DNA of 49,151 bases from Streptosporangiaceae bacterium (GCA_019239975.1 JAFAZE010000066.1:1-49151), one strand, 5' to 3'; shown: positions 1 through 8,523, counted from the first letter of the stretch. Numbers and translations are program-made. Notes: a model not told the origin generated them from the sequence alone.

Positions 1-87
1 CCAGACCTGGGCGGCGATCCGCGGCTCGGTGCGCCGCGTCACGGTGTAGGCAGCCCCGATGGTGTCATACAACTGCGCGCTGGACAT
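1..87 (-). CDS. Class I SAM-dependent methyltransferase, N-terminal fragment cut by the window edge
   Basis: Only the first 29 codons are in the window; the gene runs off the left edge. It starts at an ATG whose complement is CAT at 85-87. The peptide begins MSSAQLYDTIGAAYTVTRRT and goes on to EPRIAAQVW. The YDxIGxxYTxTRRxEPRIA opening is, from family knowledge, typical of small actinobacterial methyltransferases of the Methyltransf_11 type, just ahead of the SAM-binding glycine loop, which is not in view. Substrate unknown. The family call rests on the N-terminal signature alone. Confidence 0.6.
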   Translation of the reverse strand, partial: MSSAQLYDTIGAAYTVTRRTEPRIAAQVW

Positions 88-115
88 GTGCCCGCCTCCC
101 ATCTCCGGCGGCGGA

Positions 116-211
116 TCATGTGACGATCCGTCGGCGCGATGTATCGAGATCGAATGAGCCGCTTACCTGGACGCCGACTTCGACGTTGGGGATATCGTCC
201 TTGTAGAGCAT
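116..211 (-). pseudogene. Short ORF, possible fragment of a GyrI-like effector-binding protein
   Basis: A 31-codon open frame begins MLYKDDIPNVEVGVQVSGSF and stops at 116-118. The stretch KDDIPNVEVGVQV loosely resembles the core strand of GyrI-like small-molecule-binding domains, but the rest of such a domain (about 150 residues) is missing. It lies between a methyltransferase start and a toxin stop. Read as a possible gene remnant; it may equally be chance. The rest of 88-265 shows no gene. Confidence 0.2.
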
Positions 212-265
212 GATGTTGTGTCCTTCATATCCAGGGATGTGGCGACGCCTGCCTGAGCTCGGCTG

Positions 266-589
266 TCAGCGCAGGAGGCCGAAGTAGCGCGACAGGCTGT
301 GCTCGACCTGGGCCATGTCATCGCCGGAGAGGCAATCCACGAGCTCGCCGGTGACATAACGGGTGTCGACGGTGCGGATCTGATCGATCAAGATCCTGGT
401 CTCCCGTCCCGCTACGATGACGTCCGGCCTGAACACGGCCGGCTGGGCGCTGGTCGAGGTCGGGATGATAGTCACCGTGGACCAGGCATTCAGCTCGATG
501 CTGATGACGAGCCCGAGACGCCTGCCCCGCTGCTCATGGCCGCGCTTGGTATCGCCCAGGTCCACGGGATAGACCGCGCCGCGAATCAT
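266..589 (-). CDS. mazF: MazF/PemK-family endoribonuclease toxin
   Basis: This 107-residue protein has the MazF/PemK layout: MIRGAVYPVDLGDTKRGHEQ at the start (the R-G-x-V-Y-x-V-D-L-G opening strand), then GRRLGLVIS, the beta-strand region TVTIIPTS, and a C-terminal DQIRTVDTRYV segment matching the family D-Q-x-R-x-[IV]-D motif. Family members cleave mRNA at short sequences and are blocked by a cognate antitoxin. Its ATG overlaps the TGA of the upstream antitoxin gene by four bases (ATGA), the usual antitoxin-first order. Cleavage specificity cannot be read from sequence. Confidence 0.85.
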   Translation of the reverse strand: MIRGAVYPVDLGDTKRGHEQRGRRLGLVISIELNAWSTVTIIPTSTSAQPAVFRPDVIVAGRETRILIDQIRTVDTRYVTGELVDCLSGDDMAQVEHSLSRYFGLLR

Positions 590-855
590 GCCTGATCATC
601 TGGACGCGCCGGGACCGTCAGGCCGGCGCCCGCGATCCGGATGTTCCCATCGGAGTCGTACTCCCACGCATCCGGCTCAGCGGACAGCTCCTCGCTCCGC
701 AGCCGGTGCATGTCAGCACGAGCGCGCTCCTCCCATGCCTCACGGTCCAGCAGCCGCAGCGCCCGGCGGATGACATCACTGGTCTTCTCATCCTCGCGGC
801 GGTTGGCCTCGATGACACGGAGATCTTCTTCGGTAGGGCGGAACCCGACGCTCAT
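586..855 (-). CDS. Ribbon-helix-helix antitoxin partner of the MazF-type toxin
   Basis: This 89-residue protein starts MSVGFRPTEEDLRVIEANRR. It has an N-terminal ribbon-helix-helix-like segment (strand SVGFRP, helices TEEDLRVIEANRRED and KTSDVIRRALRLLDRE) and an acidic C-terminal tail that would wrap the toxin. The ATG at 855 is preferred over an in-frame start at 885, because 885 would place the start inside the operator palindrome and the RHH fold begins exactly at MSVGF. It likely represses its own promoter and neutralises the MazF-type toxin, with which it is translationally coupled. Confidence 0.75.
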   Translation of the reverse strand: MSVGFRPTEEDLRVIEANRREDEKTSDVIRRALRLLDREAWEERARADMHRLRSEELSAEPDAWEYDSDGNIRIAGAGLTVPARPDDQA

Positions 856-861
856 GAACCC

Positions 862-884
862 AATGGTACAACAATTGTTGGACA
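862..884 (-). promoter_or_regulatory. Palindromic operator and probable leaderless promoter of the mazEF-type module
   Basis: A perfect 12-bp palindrome, CAACAATTGTTG, sits at 869-880 and extends imperfectly to 866-883 (GT/AC flanks). On the minus strand it is followed by TACCAT (-10-like) seven bases before the antitoxin ATG, so transcripts probably begin at or near the start codon. Position and symmetry fit autoregulation by the RHH antitoxin. Confidence 0.55.
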
Positions 885-889
885 CACGC

Positions 890-1256
890 TCTTGTCAGCC
901 CGTCGACCTCGGACCCGGCAATTCGACTGTCCCCGGCAGCCCGACAATGAGGCACTAAAACCCTGTAAGTTCCGAATGTCCAAGTTCAGAGAACACTAGC
1001 GCGGCGGAGCTCACGATTTTCCTCTCCAGCTCCGCGATCCGCTGGCGATGAGCGCAGCGAGTTGCAGGCTCCGACCGCGTGCAACAGCGCGTCGGCTCCT
1101 CCCGCCTCTGCCTGGGCGCGAGCCGGACGGCGCGGTCCGGGCGCTGGCCGAGGTGGCGGCACGGTGGTTTTTGGGCGCGGCATGAGCGGGAACCGCCGGC
1201 GGCCAGGCCGCCCAGCGCATACCTCGCCCGCGCCGCAGCGGGCGCGGGCACGCCCG
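890..1256. other. Intergenic stretch with no convincing gene
   Basis: About 370 bp between the antitoxin promoter and the downstream methyltransferase stop. The only long minus-strand frame here encodes an arginine-rich, low-complexity product typical of antisense to GC-rich DNA. A short RIAELERKI-like coiled-coil piece near 980-1030 faintly recalls the start of IS3-type OrfA proteins, but nothing extends it. No RNA gene seen. Confidence 0.5.
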
Positions 1257-2489
1257 TTACCAGGAGATGGCGAACGTCGTAACGGGGCGCGCTACCAGGG
1301 CTGCATCCGGCGCGGTGTCTGGTTCGGCCGACACGCGGCTGGCGGTGATGACGGGCTGGCCGGGGCGCTGACGGTCCCATTCAGCGAGGAGCCCGTGCGC
1401 GGTCTCGGCCAGCTTGGCGCTGCCGGGTCCGCGGACATCGATGCCGAGTTCGTTGGTGTCCTCGTCGATTTCGCGGGCGATTATCCAGACGAGGGTACCG
1501 CCCTGGTAGAGGGCGGCACCGGCCCAGCGCATGGCTGGATCGGCCAGCCCGCTTCTGCGGGCGTCCGCGGTGACGGACAGCCGACTGAAGGAGGCGCCCG
1601 CGCCGCGACCGCGGCAGAGCATGCTGTACAACCACAGGCCCAGATGCCCGGCGGGTTCGTCGCGGCGGACGCGGATCCCGGTCCAGCGCTGGTCAGGCGG
1701 GCTGCCGAGGACGCGGGACAGGGCCGCGGCGTCGGGCAGGTCAGCGGCGTCGACCCTGAGCACCGCGCCGGCGTCCAGGCGGATCTGCTGCTCCGCCTGC
1801 TCGCTGCTGCCGCGCATGGCCACGAAGCCGCACACCTGCGCCGAGTCTGAGACCATCGTACTGGTGCCCGTGCGGCGCAGCCCGAGAGATCGGGTCAGGC
1901 CGCTGCCGTGCAGGCGGACGGGGACGACGATGCGGCCAGCAGGGGTGAGTTGGTCCCACCAGGCGGCTGTGATGTCGGTCGCCTCGGCGGTGACGATGAT
2001 CCTGTCGTACGGTGCGGCGTCCTGGTGCCCGAGGGCGCCGTCACCGGTGATCACCCGTACATCCGGGTACCCGGCGCGGCGCAGGTTCTCAGCGGCCTGG
2101 GTGGCCAGGTCACCGACGTATTCGATGGTGACGACCTTGCCGCCCGGGCTGGTGAGGAAGGCGAGGAGCGCGGCGTTGAAACCGGTCGCGGCACCGATCT
2201 CCAAGACCGCGTTCCCGGGTTCTGCCTGGAGCTGTTCGAGCATGCCCGCGACGAGATTCGGGCTGGACGCCGAGCTTGTTGGCGTGCCGTCGGCAGCGCG
2301 CTGGGTGACCACGGGCTTGCGGCCGTAGGCAGTCTCCAGGTCCATGCCGGGCAGGAACTGGTGGCGGGACACGGTGCGGAATGCCTGCTCCACGCCGGGA
2401 CTCTGGAACGTTCCCCTGCCGCGGATCCAGTCGGCGAGCTCGTTCCTCAGGGCTGCGGCCCGGTTCTCGTCGGTGCTGTCGGTGGTCAT
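1257..2489 (-). CDS. Protein-L-isoaspartate O-methyltransferase-like protein with C-terminal extension
   Basis: A 410-residue SAM-dependent methyltransferase of the PCMT type. After an N-terminal helix (residues 1-40) comes FRTVSRHQFLP, the PCMT entry motif, then SSPNLVAGMLEQL, the SAM loop VLEIGAATGFNAALLA, VVTIEYV (acidic ribose-binding residue) and the PYDRIIVTAEATDI segment. The region after residue 220 is a separate extension not found in the roughly 210-residue repair enzyme. Such long PCMT-like proteins occur in lanthipeptide and FxLD-type peptide systems, where they make isoaspartate, and also as orphans. The ATG at 2489 is chosen because the open frame upstream reads as low-complexity antisense. 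It abuts the transposase remnant and is 650 bp from the RiPP cluster; membership in that cluster is uncertain. Confidence 0.7.
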   Translation of the reverse strand: MTTDSTDENRAAALRNELADWIRGRGTFQSPGVEQAFRTVSRHQFLPGMDLETAYGRKPVVTQRAADGTPTSSASSPNLVAGMLEQLQAEPGNAVLEIGAATGFNAALLAFLTSPGGKVVTIEYVGDLATQAAENLRRAGYPDVRVITGDGALGHQDAAPYDRIIVTAEATDITAAWWDQLTPAGRIVVPVRLHGSGLTRSLGLRRTGTSTMVSDSAQVCGFVAMRGSSEQAEQQIRLDAGAVLRVDAADLPDAAALSRVLGSPPDQRWTGIRVRRDEPAGHLGLWLYSMLCRGRGAGASFSRLSVTADARRSGLADPAMRWAGAALYQGGTLVWIIAREIDEDTNELGIDVRGPGSAKLAETAHGLLAEWDRQRPGQPVITASRVSAEPDTAPDAALVARPVTTFAISW

Positions 2490-2682
2490 GGGTGTCACGG
2501 CACTGACTGTAGCCTTCCTGGCCGTCCTGGCCGTCCTGGCCGCCGCCGGACGCCGCCAGCCCCCGCCCGGCGGCATGATCCCGCTGACCGCCAGCGAGAT
2601 CCACCACCTGCTCACCGTCCTCGCCAGCCAGCCGCCCCGCGGCATCCGGCACCGCCCGCACTGGTCAGCCTGGCGGGGCGCT
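2488..2682 (+). pseudogene. C-terminal remnant of an IS701/IS4-like transposase
   Basis: The plus frame reads AFLAVLAVLAA, then GRRQPPPGG, then MIPLTASEIHHLLTVLASQ, then GIRHRPHWSAWRG. This order (FLAV helix, proline-rich turn, IPLTxxEIxxLL, HxxxWSxWR) matches what I recall of the end of actinobacterial IS701-type transposases, which normally continue RRRHQ-A-A-CHY. Here the frame diverges after WSAWRG, and the catalytic DDE part is absent upstream, being replaced by the methyltransferase on the other strand. No terminal inverted repeats were recognised. It is a dead fragment marking past insertion. Confidence 0.6.
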
Positions 2683-2689
2683 GGTGACC

Positions 2690-3137
2690 TGGCCGAGATC
2701 GTGGCCGCCGGCGACGGGGGCCGGGGGATCCTCGAGCTACTGCCATGGGGCAACCGCTGGGACCCCGAGCTCGGGTCGGTTCCCGTCGCTCCCCCGGAGC
2801 CCTGGCCGGCCGGCCGGGCTGCTCAAGGGCTCAGGCCCACGCACCGGGCACTACGCCTGGGGAAGCCGGAGAAGATCGGGCTGAACCGCTGGAGCACGTC
2901 ACCGCCGGCGGCGCGGTTACCTTGTCCTGGTGCAACAGCCTGGCCAGCGCAACCGCAATCCAGGCGCCCGCGGGCGACCTGCCAGGTGTCCCCTCCAACC
3001 GGGTAGCACAAGCGTCAAGAACTCCCATCGCCCCAGCCCAGACGGCATACGTTCGCACCGGTGCGCCTGACACTGAACTGCGCGGTGGATCGAGTCTCAG
3101 CCTGCCGCAGTCCGCAGTCGCATACCCGATAACGAGG
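2690..3137. other. Non-coding stretch between IS remnant and RiPP cluster
   Basis: About 450 bp with open frames on both strands but no recognisable protein, ribosome-binding site or RNA. Probably eroded sequence left by the insertion element. Confidence 0.4.
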
Positions 3138-3941
3138 TCACGCTGCCGTACCAGCCGAGGAGCGATCGCGCTGGTAGACGGCACACTGTGGCCATGCTGG
3201 TCCTGGGACGACCCGCTTCATTTTGACCGCATACCCCATTGGCCCGTTGATTGAATCGGTGAGCTCCCAGCCAGTTCCACCCGCGAGCTGCCGCAGCTCA
3301 TCCATCGATGGGCACAGGTAGTAGAACCAATCGGTGCAGATCGAGCGGTGCCGGACCCTTATGCGGAGCTGTCCGGGCATTCTGCCTTGCTCGATATTGC
3401 GATTCTTGTAGGCAATATGCTCGGGCTCATCTTCAGGCGGTGGATAAGCGCTCGAACCAATCAGGCAGCCCCCGGCGGGAACGAGACGTGCGAGCTTGCG
3501 CAGGATATCTCCGGCTTTCGCGCGGCTTTCGAGAAGGCCGAGGTTATGCCCCAGCATGAGCACCGTGTCGAATGCGCCGAGATCGGGCAGCGAATCCACG
3601 GACGCCTGGACCACGGTCATACCGCGAGAGCGGGCCACGTGAACGGCGCCGGGTGATAGATCGATGCCTACGACCTCGTGACCTCGGGACATGAGCACAA
3701 GGCCGTGCCGGCCCGAGCCACAGCCCACGTCAAGCACCCGGCCTTCGGCCTGATCGCAGGCCCACCTGTCCACCGGACCCATCAGGTGCGGGGGCTGGAA
3801 GTAGTGGGCAATATCGACAATGAACAGGAATCCGTCATCACGTTCTGAAATTTCAAAGACGGTCCCGCGCCGGACCCCCCTGTCCCAGCAGTCCCGCAGC
3901 GCCCGGCCAAAGGCGTCACCTACCTCTAGGCTGTTGTACAC
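3138..3941 (-). CDS. Class I SAM-dependent methyltransferase, RiPP tailoring candidate
   Basis: A 267-residue methyltransferase with SAM loop VLDVGCGSGRHGLVL (about residues 90-104), the acidic ribose-binding segment VVGIDLSPGAV, and FDTVLMLGHNLGLL as the post-II strand. It is divergent from the SagB-type dehydrogenase gene, with about 80 bp between the two starts, and a shared element lies in that gap. The context suggests it methylates the peptide product, for example its N terminus as in plantazolicin-type pathways, but the substrate is not shown. A self-standing regulatory or housekeeping role is possible. The C-terminal 20 residues (after KMKRVV) are low complexity. Confidence 0.75.
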   Translation of the reverse strand: MYNSLEVGDAFGRALRDCWDRGVRRGTVFEISERDDGFLFIVDIAHYFQPPHLMGPVDRWACDQAEGRVLDVGCGSGRHGLVLMSRGHEVVGIDLSPGAVHVARSRGMTVVQASVDSLPDLGAFDTVLMLGHNLGLLESRAKAGDILRKLARLVPAGGCLIGSSAYPPPEDEPEHIAYKNRNIEQGRMPGQLRIRVRHRSICTDWFYYLCPSMDELRQLAGGTGWELTDSINGPMGYAVKMKRVVPGPAWPQCAVYQRDRSSAGTAA

Positions 3942-3960
3942 CGATCAGCCCTTCCGCCTC

Positions 3961-3987
3961 GCAAGTTGTGCATTGTACTAGTATGGG
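3961..3987 (+). promoter_or_regulatory. Shared upstream element, copy 1, between divergent RiPP genes
   Basis: The stretch begins GCAAGTTGTGCAT and ends TAGTATGGG, with TAGTAT (3979-3984) fitting a -10 box for the plus-strand dehydrogenase gene. Nearly the same elements recur in the same internal order on the minus strand at 6531-6551. It includes the 8-bp palindrome TACTAGTA (3976-3983). Likely a promoter or operator common to the cluster's divergent transcripts. Confidence 0.4.
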
Positions 3988-4022
3988 CGTCATAACCGAC
4001 GTTGGCGCAGAGGGTCCGGAAC

Positions 4023-5462
4023 ATGATCCAGGTCTCGTTCACCCCGGGTACGAAAGTCATCACGATTGATCCCGATCGCGTCGTGTTTGAGCGCCAGGGA
4101 CGGCGCATGGCGCTGCGCGGAACCAATGGCCTGGCGTCCGTTTTCCGCACTCTCGCACATGGCCCGGCCGATCTGCGCGACATCCCCGCCGCCGGACCGA
4201 CCGCCGCCGACCCGGTCAGCCGGGCGCTGAACATGCTGGCCGCCCGTCAGCTTGTCCGCTTCCGCTGCTTCGCCGAGGGCCGCGAACTGCTCGGTGCCGA
4301 AGCGCTAGGTCCGCTGTGCGCGTTCGACTTCACGCACACCGCGAACCTCGCCGCGATCCTGGCCGGGCACCAAGACGACCACGGCCAGCGCACGCTCCAG
4401 CTCTCCCGGTTCGCGTACGCCCGCCGCGGCGAGCAAGGGCTCGTGATCGACTGCCCACACCGGTCTGCCCGCTTGACCGCCCGCTCGGCCGAGATCGGCG
4501 GTTACCTCGTGGCCCTCGCCGCTCCGATAACGCGTGCCGAACTGGTCCGCCGCCTTCCCGCCATTGCGCCCGAACTGGCTGGTGAGTGCATCGCGCTGCT
4601 CCTCGCGGCCGGTGCCGTCGCGGAGGCAGACGACGACGGGCTGCTACCGGAAGACCGCCATCCCGCGCTGGCCCAGCGGGAGTTCCACGATGTCCTCATG
4701 CATTCTCGCAGCCGCTATGGAATGGGCGGCGGGCCAACCGGAGCGACGTTCTCGTTCGCCGGGATCGTTCCCCCGCAGCCGGCGCTGAAGCCGGCCCCTC
4801 ATGACCGACTCCTGCCGCTGCCTCGACCCGACCTCGTCAGGCTCGCGTCCTGCGATCCCCCGCTAGTCACGACGATGGAGACCAGGCAGTCCCTGCGCCG
4901 CCATGGCAGCCGGCCGCTGAGCTTCGGCGAGCTCGGCGAGTTCCTCTACCGGGTCGGCAGGGTGCGCGACATCAAGCCCGCTACCTCGGCGGACCCGCAC
5001 AGCTACGAGACGACGCACCGCACCTACCCGAGCGGGGGGGCCGTCTACGACCTGGAGATCTACCTGGTGGCCCGCCAGTGCGCCGGGGTGACCCCCGGCA
5101 TGTACCACTACGAGCCTTCCGACCATGCCCTCTCCCTCATTCAGCAAGACGAGCGAATTCTCAAGGGACTGCTCCGCTACGCCTACATGTCGAGCGGCTT
5201 TGCTGGCGTACCGCAGGCCCTGTTCGTCATCTCATCGCGTTTCACGCGGCTAAGCTGGAAGTACCGTGGCATCGCCTACGCGACGACGCTGCGCAACGTC
5301 GGCGTTCTGTACGAGGCGATGTACCTCGCGGCGACAGCGATGGGGCTCGCGCCGTGCGCGCTGGGCGGCGGCAACTCGCAGCTATTCGCGGAAGCGACAG
5401 CTCTTGATCCGCTCACCGAGTCCTCGGTGGGCGAGTTCATGCTGGGCACCGTCGCGGGCTGA
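4023..5462 (+). CDS. SagB-family (McbC-like) FMN-dependent azoline dehydrogenase
   Basis: A 479-residue member of the SagB/McbC nitroreductase family, which oxidises azolines to azoles on RiPP precursors using FMN. Residues 1-90 look like a small winged-helix or leader-recognition domain. At about 222-250 is the family signature REFHDVLMHSRSR followed by GPTGATFSF. The nitroreductase domain spans about 280-475: TRQSLRRHG, YPSGGAVYDLEIYLVAR, PGMYHYEPSDHAL, the flavin-site helix YATTLRNVGVLYEAMYLAA and GLAPCALGGGN. The ATG at 4023 has an upstream AGAGGG; an earlier in-frame TTG is unlikely. It converges on the hydroxylase gene with 13 bp between stops. Confidence 0.88.
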   Translation: MIQVSFTPGTKVITIDPDRVVFERQGRRMALRGTNGLASVFRTLAHGPADLRDIPAAGPTAADPVSRALNMLAARQLVRFRCFAEGRELLGAEALGPLCAFDFTHTANLAAILAGHQDDHGQRTLQLSRFAYARRGEQGLVIDCPHRSARLTARSAEIGGYLVALAAPITRAELVRRLPAIAPELAGECIALLLAAGAVAEADDDGLLPEDRHPALAQREFHDVLMHSRSRYGMGGGPTGATFSFAGIVPPQPALKPAPHDRLLPLPRPDLVRLASCDPPLVTTMETRQSLRRHGSRPLSFGELGEFLYRVGRVRDIKPATSADPHSYETTHRTYPSGGAVYDLEIYLVARQCAGVTPGMYHYEPSDHALSLIQQDERILKGLLRYAYMSSGFAGVPQALFVISSRFTRLSWKYRGIAYATTLRNVGVLYEAMYLAATAMGLAPCALGGGNSQLFAEATALDPLTESSVGEFMLGTVAG

Positions 5463-5475
5463 GGCAGCAGCAGAG

Positions 5476-6420
5476 CTACTCCAGGGAAATCCAGTCAGCC
5501 TTAGGCTCTATCCACTCGTTTTCCATCCGGTCGAGCAGTTCTTCTGGCGAATGGCCGCGAAGGGAGGCGATCATCTTCTCGGTCCAGTCCTGCACCTCGG
5601 CCAGCCGCTGCTCACGGCTCCCCGAGATCCACTGGGTCTGCCTGAAGGCGGAGGTGAACGAGCCAGCCCAAGCGGTGACAAGCGCCCGCAGCGGCGGCTC
5701 GGTTATGGACAGGGTGACATGCAGCGAATACTTGCTGTCGGCGAGGGCCCGGTGCGGAGAGCCGACGGGCACATAGTAGATCTGCTCGGTACCGACGCGG
5801 GTCTTGTCGATCGGCGCGGGCGAGCCGTTGTCCTTGTCCGGCAAGCCGTCGAAGACTTCCCAGATCTTGCTGCCCGCCATTTGAATAACGAACGTATGGC
5901 CCGCGTCGCGATGAACCTTGCGTCCGCCGCGGCCAAGCCGGCTGAGGAATACGAACGCATGCACCTGGGCACGCAGGGCGAGGGCGAGGGCGCGGCAGAG
6001 CCGGGCGGAACCCGCATGCCAGTCCTCGATCGTGTACAGCTCCAGTGTGGCGCCGCGCGCCAGGCTGGCCTGGACTTTCGCCGGATCGACGTAACCGGTG
6101 CGCTTGCGCCCGTAGAAGTTGCGGTCGCCGAATATGCCGCCCGGCGGGTGCTGGCCGTCGAGGACGAGTTCGATCTGCCCGGTCCGCAGGTTTCCGGCAT
6201 TGATCCACGTCTCGATGTCGCCGAAGGTGACCAGGCGAGTGGCCGCCTCGCTCGCGGACAGCAGCACGGGAGACCGGCCCCAGGCGGCTGCGAGCCGGGT
6301 CAGGTCCTCATCCGATGCGAGCAGGTGGCGCAGCGCGCCGAGCCCATCAGGAGCCAGCGAGGATGGCACGGCAGCGGCTCGCTGACCTGCGATATCGGGC
6401 TGTCCACTGCTGGCGGGCAT
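5476..6420 (-). CDS. Cupin-4/JmjC-type Fe(II)/2-oxoglutarate protein hydroxylase
   Basis: A 314-residue protein resembling the ribosomal-oxygenase/JmjC cupin family (YcfD/NO66 type), which hydroxylates side chains of proteins or peptides. The iron facial triad is visible: H170-x-D172 in KVHRDAGHTFVIQMAGSKIW and H223 in YYVPVGSPHRAL. The FVIQMAGSKIWEVF strand matches the family FxLQxxGxKxW pattern. The C-terminal 80 residues are helical, as in the dimerisation region of these enzymes. Embedded in the RiPP cluster on the opposite strand, it most plausibly hydroxylates the precursor peptide. Asp/Asn, Arg, His or Pro targets cannot be told apart here. Confidence 0.78.
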   Translation of the reverse strand: MPASSGQPDIAGQRAAAVPSSLAPDGLGALRHLLASDEDLTRLAAAWGRSPVLLSASEAATRLVTFGDIETWINAGNLRTGQIELVLDGQHPPGGIFGDRNFYGRKRTGYVDPAKVQASLARGATLELYTIEDWHAGSARLCRALALALRAQVHAFVFLSRLGRGGRKVHRDAGHTFVIQMAGSKIWEVFDGLPDKDNGSPAPIDKTRVGTEQIYYVPVGSPHRALADSKYSLHVTLSITEPPLRALVTAWAGSFTSAFRQTQWISGSREQRLAEVQDWTEKMIASLRGHSPEELLDRMENEWIEPKADWISLE

Positions 6421-6530
6421 AAGCGCTCCCTTAAGAACATGCAGGTCATAGCTGTCGTGCGTATCTGCAGGTCCGTGGTGCTAGTCAAATCTCTTACGTT
6501 GAATATTGTGCCGCTCCAACCCTAGATGTA

Positions 6531-6551
6531 CCATACTTATGTACAACTTGC
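6531..6551 (-). promoter_or_regulatory. Shared upstream element, copy 2, between divergent RiPP genes
   Basis: Read on the minus strand, it begins GCAAGTTGTACAT and ends AAGTATGG, matching the element at 3961-3987 except for a six-base insertion there. It lies between the divergent hydroxylase and radical SAM genes, about 110 bp upstream of the hydroxylase start. Both copies sit in divergent intergenic gaps of the same cluster, which argues for common control. Confidence 0.4.
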
Positions 6552-6588
6552 CGGTAGACCACTTCAGCCGCGGCCGTGTGGAAATCAT

Positions 6589-8523
6589 ATGCACGCACAA
6601 CGGATGCCGAACGAGTTCGTGGACGACAACGCGGCGCGAAACGCGCATCGCGCAAAGGTCGCACTCGTCAATATGCCGTGGGCAAGGTGCGATTCTCCCT
6701 CCATCCAATGCGGCCTGCTCCAGGCGATCCTCCAGCGGCAAGGACACGACTGCACGAGCTTCTATTTCAACCTCGAAATTTGCAAGCTCCTTGGCGTGCG
6801 GCGGTACAACGCGATTTCCGACATCCCGTCAGAACGGCTCTACCTGTTCGGGGAATGGCTGTTCACGCCGGCCGCCTTCGGAGCGGCGGATAGCCCGGAA
6901 GAGTACCTCAGGTTGTTTCCCGGGCTGCTCAAGATATGCAAGTATATTCAGATCAGCCAGGATGATATCTGCGAGCTCAGAAATCACACTCTCCCTGCCT
7001 GGCTCGATGAGATCGCCGAAAGGCCCGTATGGCAGGACCATGACATCATAGGCTTCACGTCCACATTCTCGCAGAACGTGGCCGCTCTCGCCCTCGCCAA
7101 GCGGATCAAACGTCGTTACCCCCAGGTGCAAGTCATCTTCGGGGGCGCGAATTACGACGACGAGATGGGCCCCGAATACATGCGGCATATTCCCGAGATC
7201 GACTATGTCGTCATCGGTGAGGGCGACCGCGCGCTGCCACGGCTTGTTGAGGCCATCGCAGACGGCAACGAAGCCATCGGCATTCCCGGCGTCTGCGCCC
7301 GCCGCCCCGACGGGACCCTATCCGTGCCCGGGCCGGCGCCACTGCTCCAGAACCTCGACACCCTGCCCGTTCCCGACTACTCGGACTACTTCGACACGCT
7401 CGATCGTCTCGGCAAGCAGCATATGACGGACGGCAAGCCCATCCGCCTGCTGGCCGAACTTTCGCGTGGCTGCTGGTGGGGCGAGAAGCATCACTGCACG
7501 TTCTGCGGTCTCAATAATATGGGAATGAAATACCGCGCGAAATCGTCGGCGCGAGTGATCAGCGAGATAGAACAGCTAGCCCGCAAGCATCAGGTACGCT
7601 TTATTGATACCGTTGACAATATCATTGACATGAAGTACATCACGGGACTCTGCGCCGAACTGGAAGCCGCGGGGTGGGATCTCGACATCTTCTATGAAGT
7701 GAAGGCAAATCTTACCCGCGAGCAAGTAGCGGCACTGGCCGCCGCTGGCGTGCGTCGTATCCAGCCTGGCATCGAGAGCCTCAGCACTAACGTACTCCGT
7801 CTCATGCGCAAGGGCACGACTCGTCTTATGAATGTCCGGCTGCTGAAGTGGGCACGATATTACGACGTGCGAGTGTCCTGGAATATGCTGAGCGGTTTTC
7901 CTGGCGAGACGGATGAGGATTACTATCAGCAGATACGCCTCATGCCGCTCTTGAGTCATCTTCAGCCACCAGCGACAGATGGCAGGAACATCTGGCTTGA
8001 ACGTTTTAGTCCATTTTACACCGACCGTTCGCTTGGTTTCGAGAACATCCAGCCCAGGGCGGCATACAGATATGCCTACCCCATACCTGGAATGGACCAT
8101 AGCAAAATCGCCTACTTCTTCAGCTACACGGCCCGCAATACCGCGTCCAGGAAAGCAGTGGCCGCGTTCGGGAAAGCGATAGCGGCGTGGCAGGACACCT
8201 GGGAGAAGGGACCGCGACCGCGGCTGGTGTACGTCCGCGGGCCAGGCTGGATCAAGATCACCGACACTCGCGGGGGACGGTGCAGGCAGGTCACCATCCG
8301 TGACTGGCGGGCGGCCGTCGTCGAGATCTGCGGACCGACGGCGCGCAGTGCGGCGCGTATCCACTCAGAGCTCAGCGCCATTGGCTTCGCACCAGCCGAG
8401 CAGGAGCTGAACGGTTTCCTCCACGCCCTCGTGCGCGACGGCATCGTGCTTGAGGAGGATGGCCGGTTCCTCTCGCTGGCATTGCCCCAGTTCCGGCTGG
8501 CAACATCGAATGCAGGCAGGTAG
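6589..8523 (+). CDS. B12-binding radical SAM RiPP C-methyltransferase
   Basis: A 644-residue cobalamin-dependent radical SAM enzyme of the RiPP-maturation C-methyltransferase type (resembling TIGR03975). The N terminus has KVALVNMPWARCDSPSIQ, then the B12-binding Rossmann region DIIGFTSTFSQNVAALALA, VIFGGANYDDEMG and YVVIGEGDRALP. The iron-sulfur cluster motif is RGCWWGEKHHCTFCG, with cysteines at 295, 303 and 306 (Cx7CxxC, the spacing of this family rather than CxxxCxxC). IQPGIESLS and NMLSGFPGETDEDY are later radical SAM strands. The start at 6589 follows GGAAATC; an earlier ATG at 6526 lies inside the shared promoter element. It precedes the precursor gene by 21 bp. It should methylate unactivated carbons of the core peptide. 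Confidence 0.88.
   Translation: MHAQRMPNEFVDDNAARNAHRAKVALVNMPWARCDSPSIQCGLLQAILQRQGHDCTSFYFNLEICKLLGVRRYNAISDIPSERLYLFGEWLFTPAAFGAADSPEEYLRLFPGLLKICKYIQISQDDICELRNHTLPAWLDEIAERPVWQDHDIIGFTSTFSQNVAALALAKRIKRRYPQVQVIFGGANYDDEMGPEYMRHIPEIDYVVIGEGDRALPRLVEAIADGNEAIGIPGVCARRPDGTLSVPGPAPLLQNLDTLPVPDYSDYFDTLDRLGKQHMTDGKPIRLLAELSRGCWWGEKHHCTFCGLNNMGMKYRAKSSARVISEIEQLARKHQVRFIDTVDNIIDMKYITGLCAELEAAGWDLDIFYEVKANLTREQVAALAAAGVRRIQPGIESLSTNVLRLMRKGTTRLMNVRLLKWARYYDVRVSWNMLSGFPGETDEDYYQQIRLMPLLSHLQPPATDGRNIWLERFSPFYTDRSLGFENIQPRAAYRYAYPIPGMDHSKIAYFFSYTARNTASRKAVAAFGKAIAAWQDTWEKGPRPRLVYVRGPGWIKITDTRGGRCRQVTIRDWRAAVVEICGPTARSAARIHSELSAIGFAPAEQELNGFLHALVRDGIVLEEDGRFLSLALPQFRLATSNAGR

Noticed and set aside
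955..1380. 141-codon minus-strand ORF
   Set aside because: Arg/Pro-rich low-complexity product with no ribosome-binding site; only a short coiled-coil-like end, too little to call a transposase.
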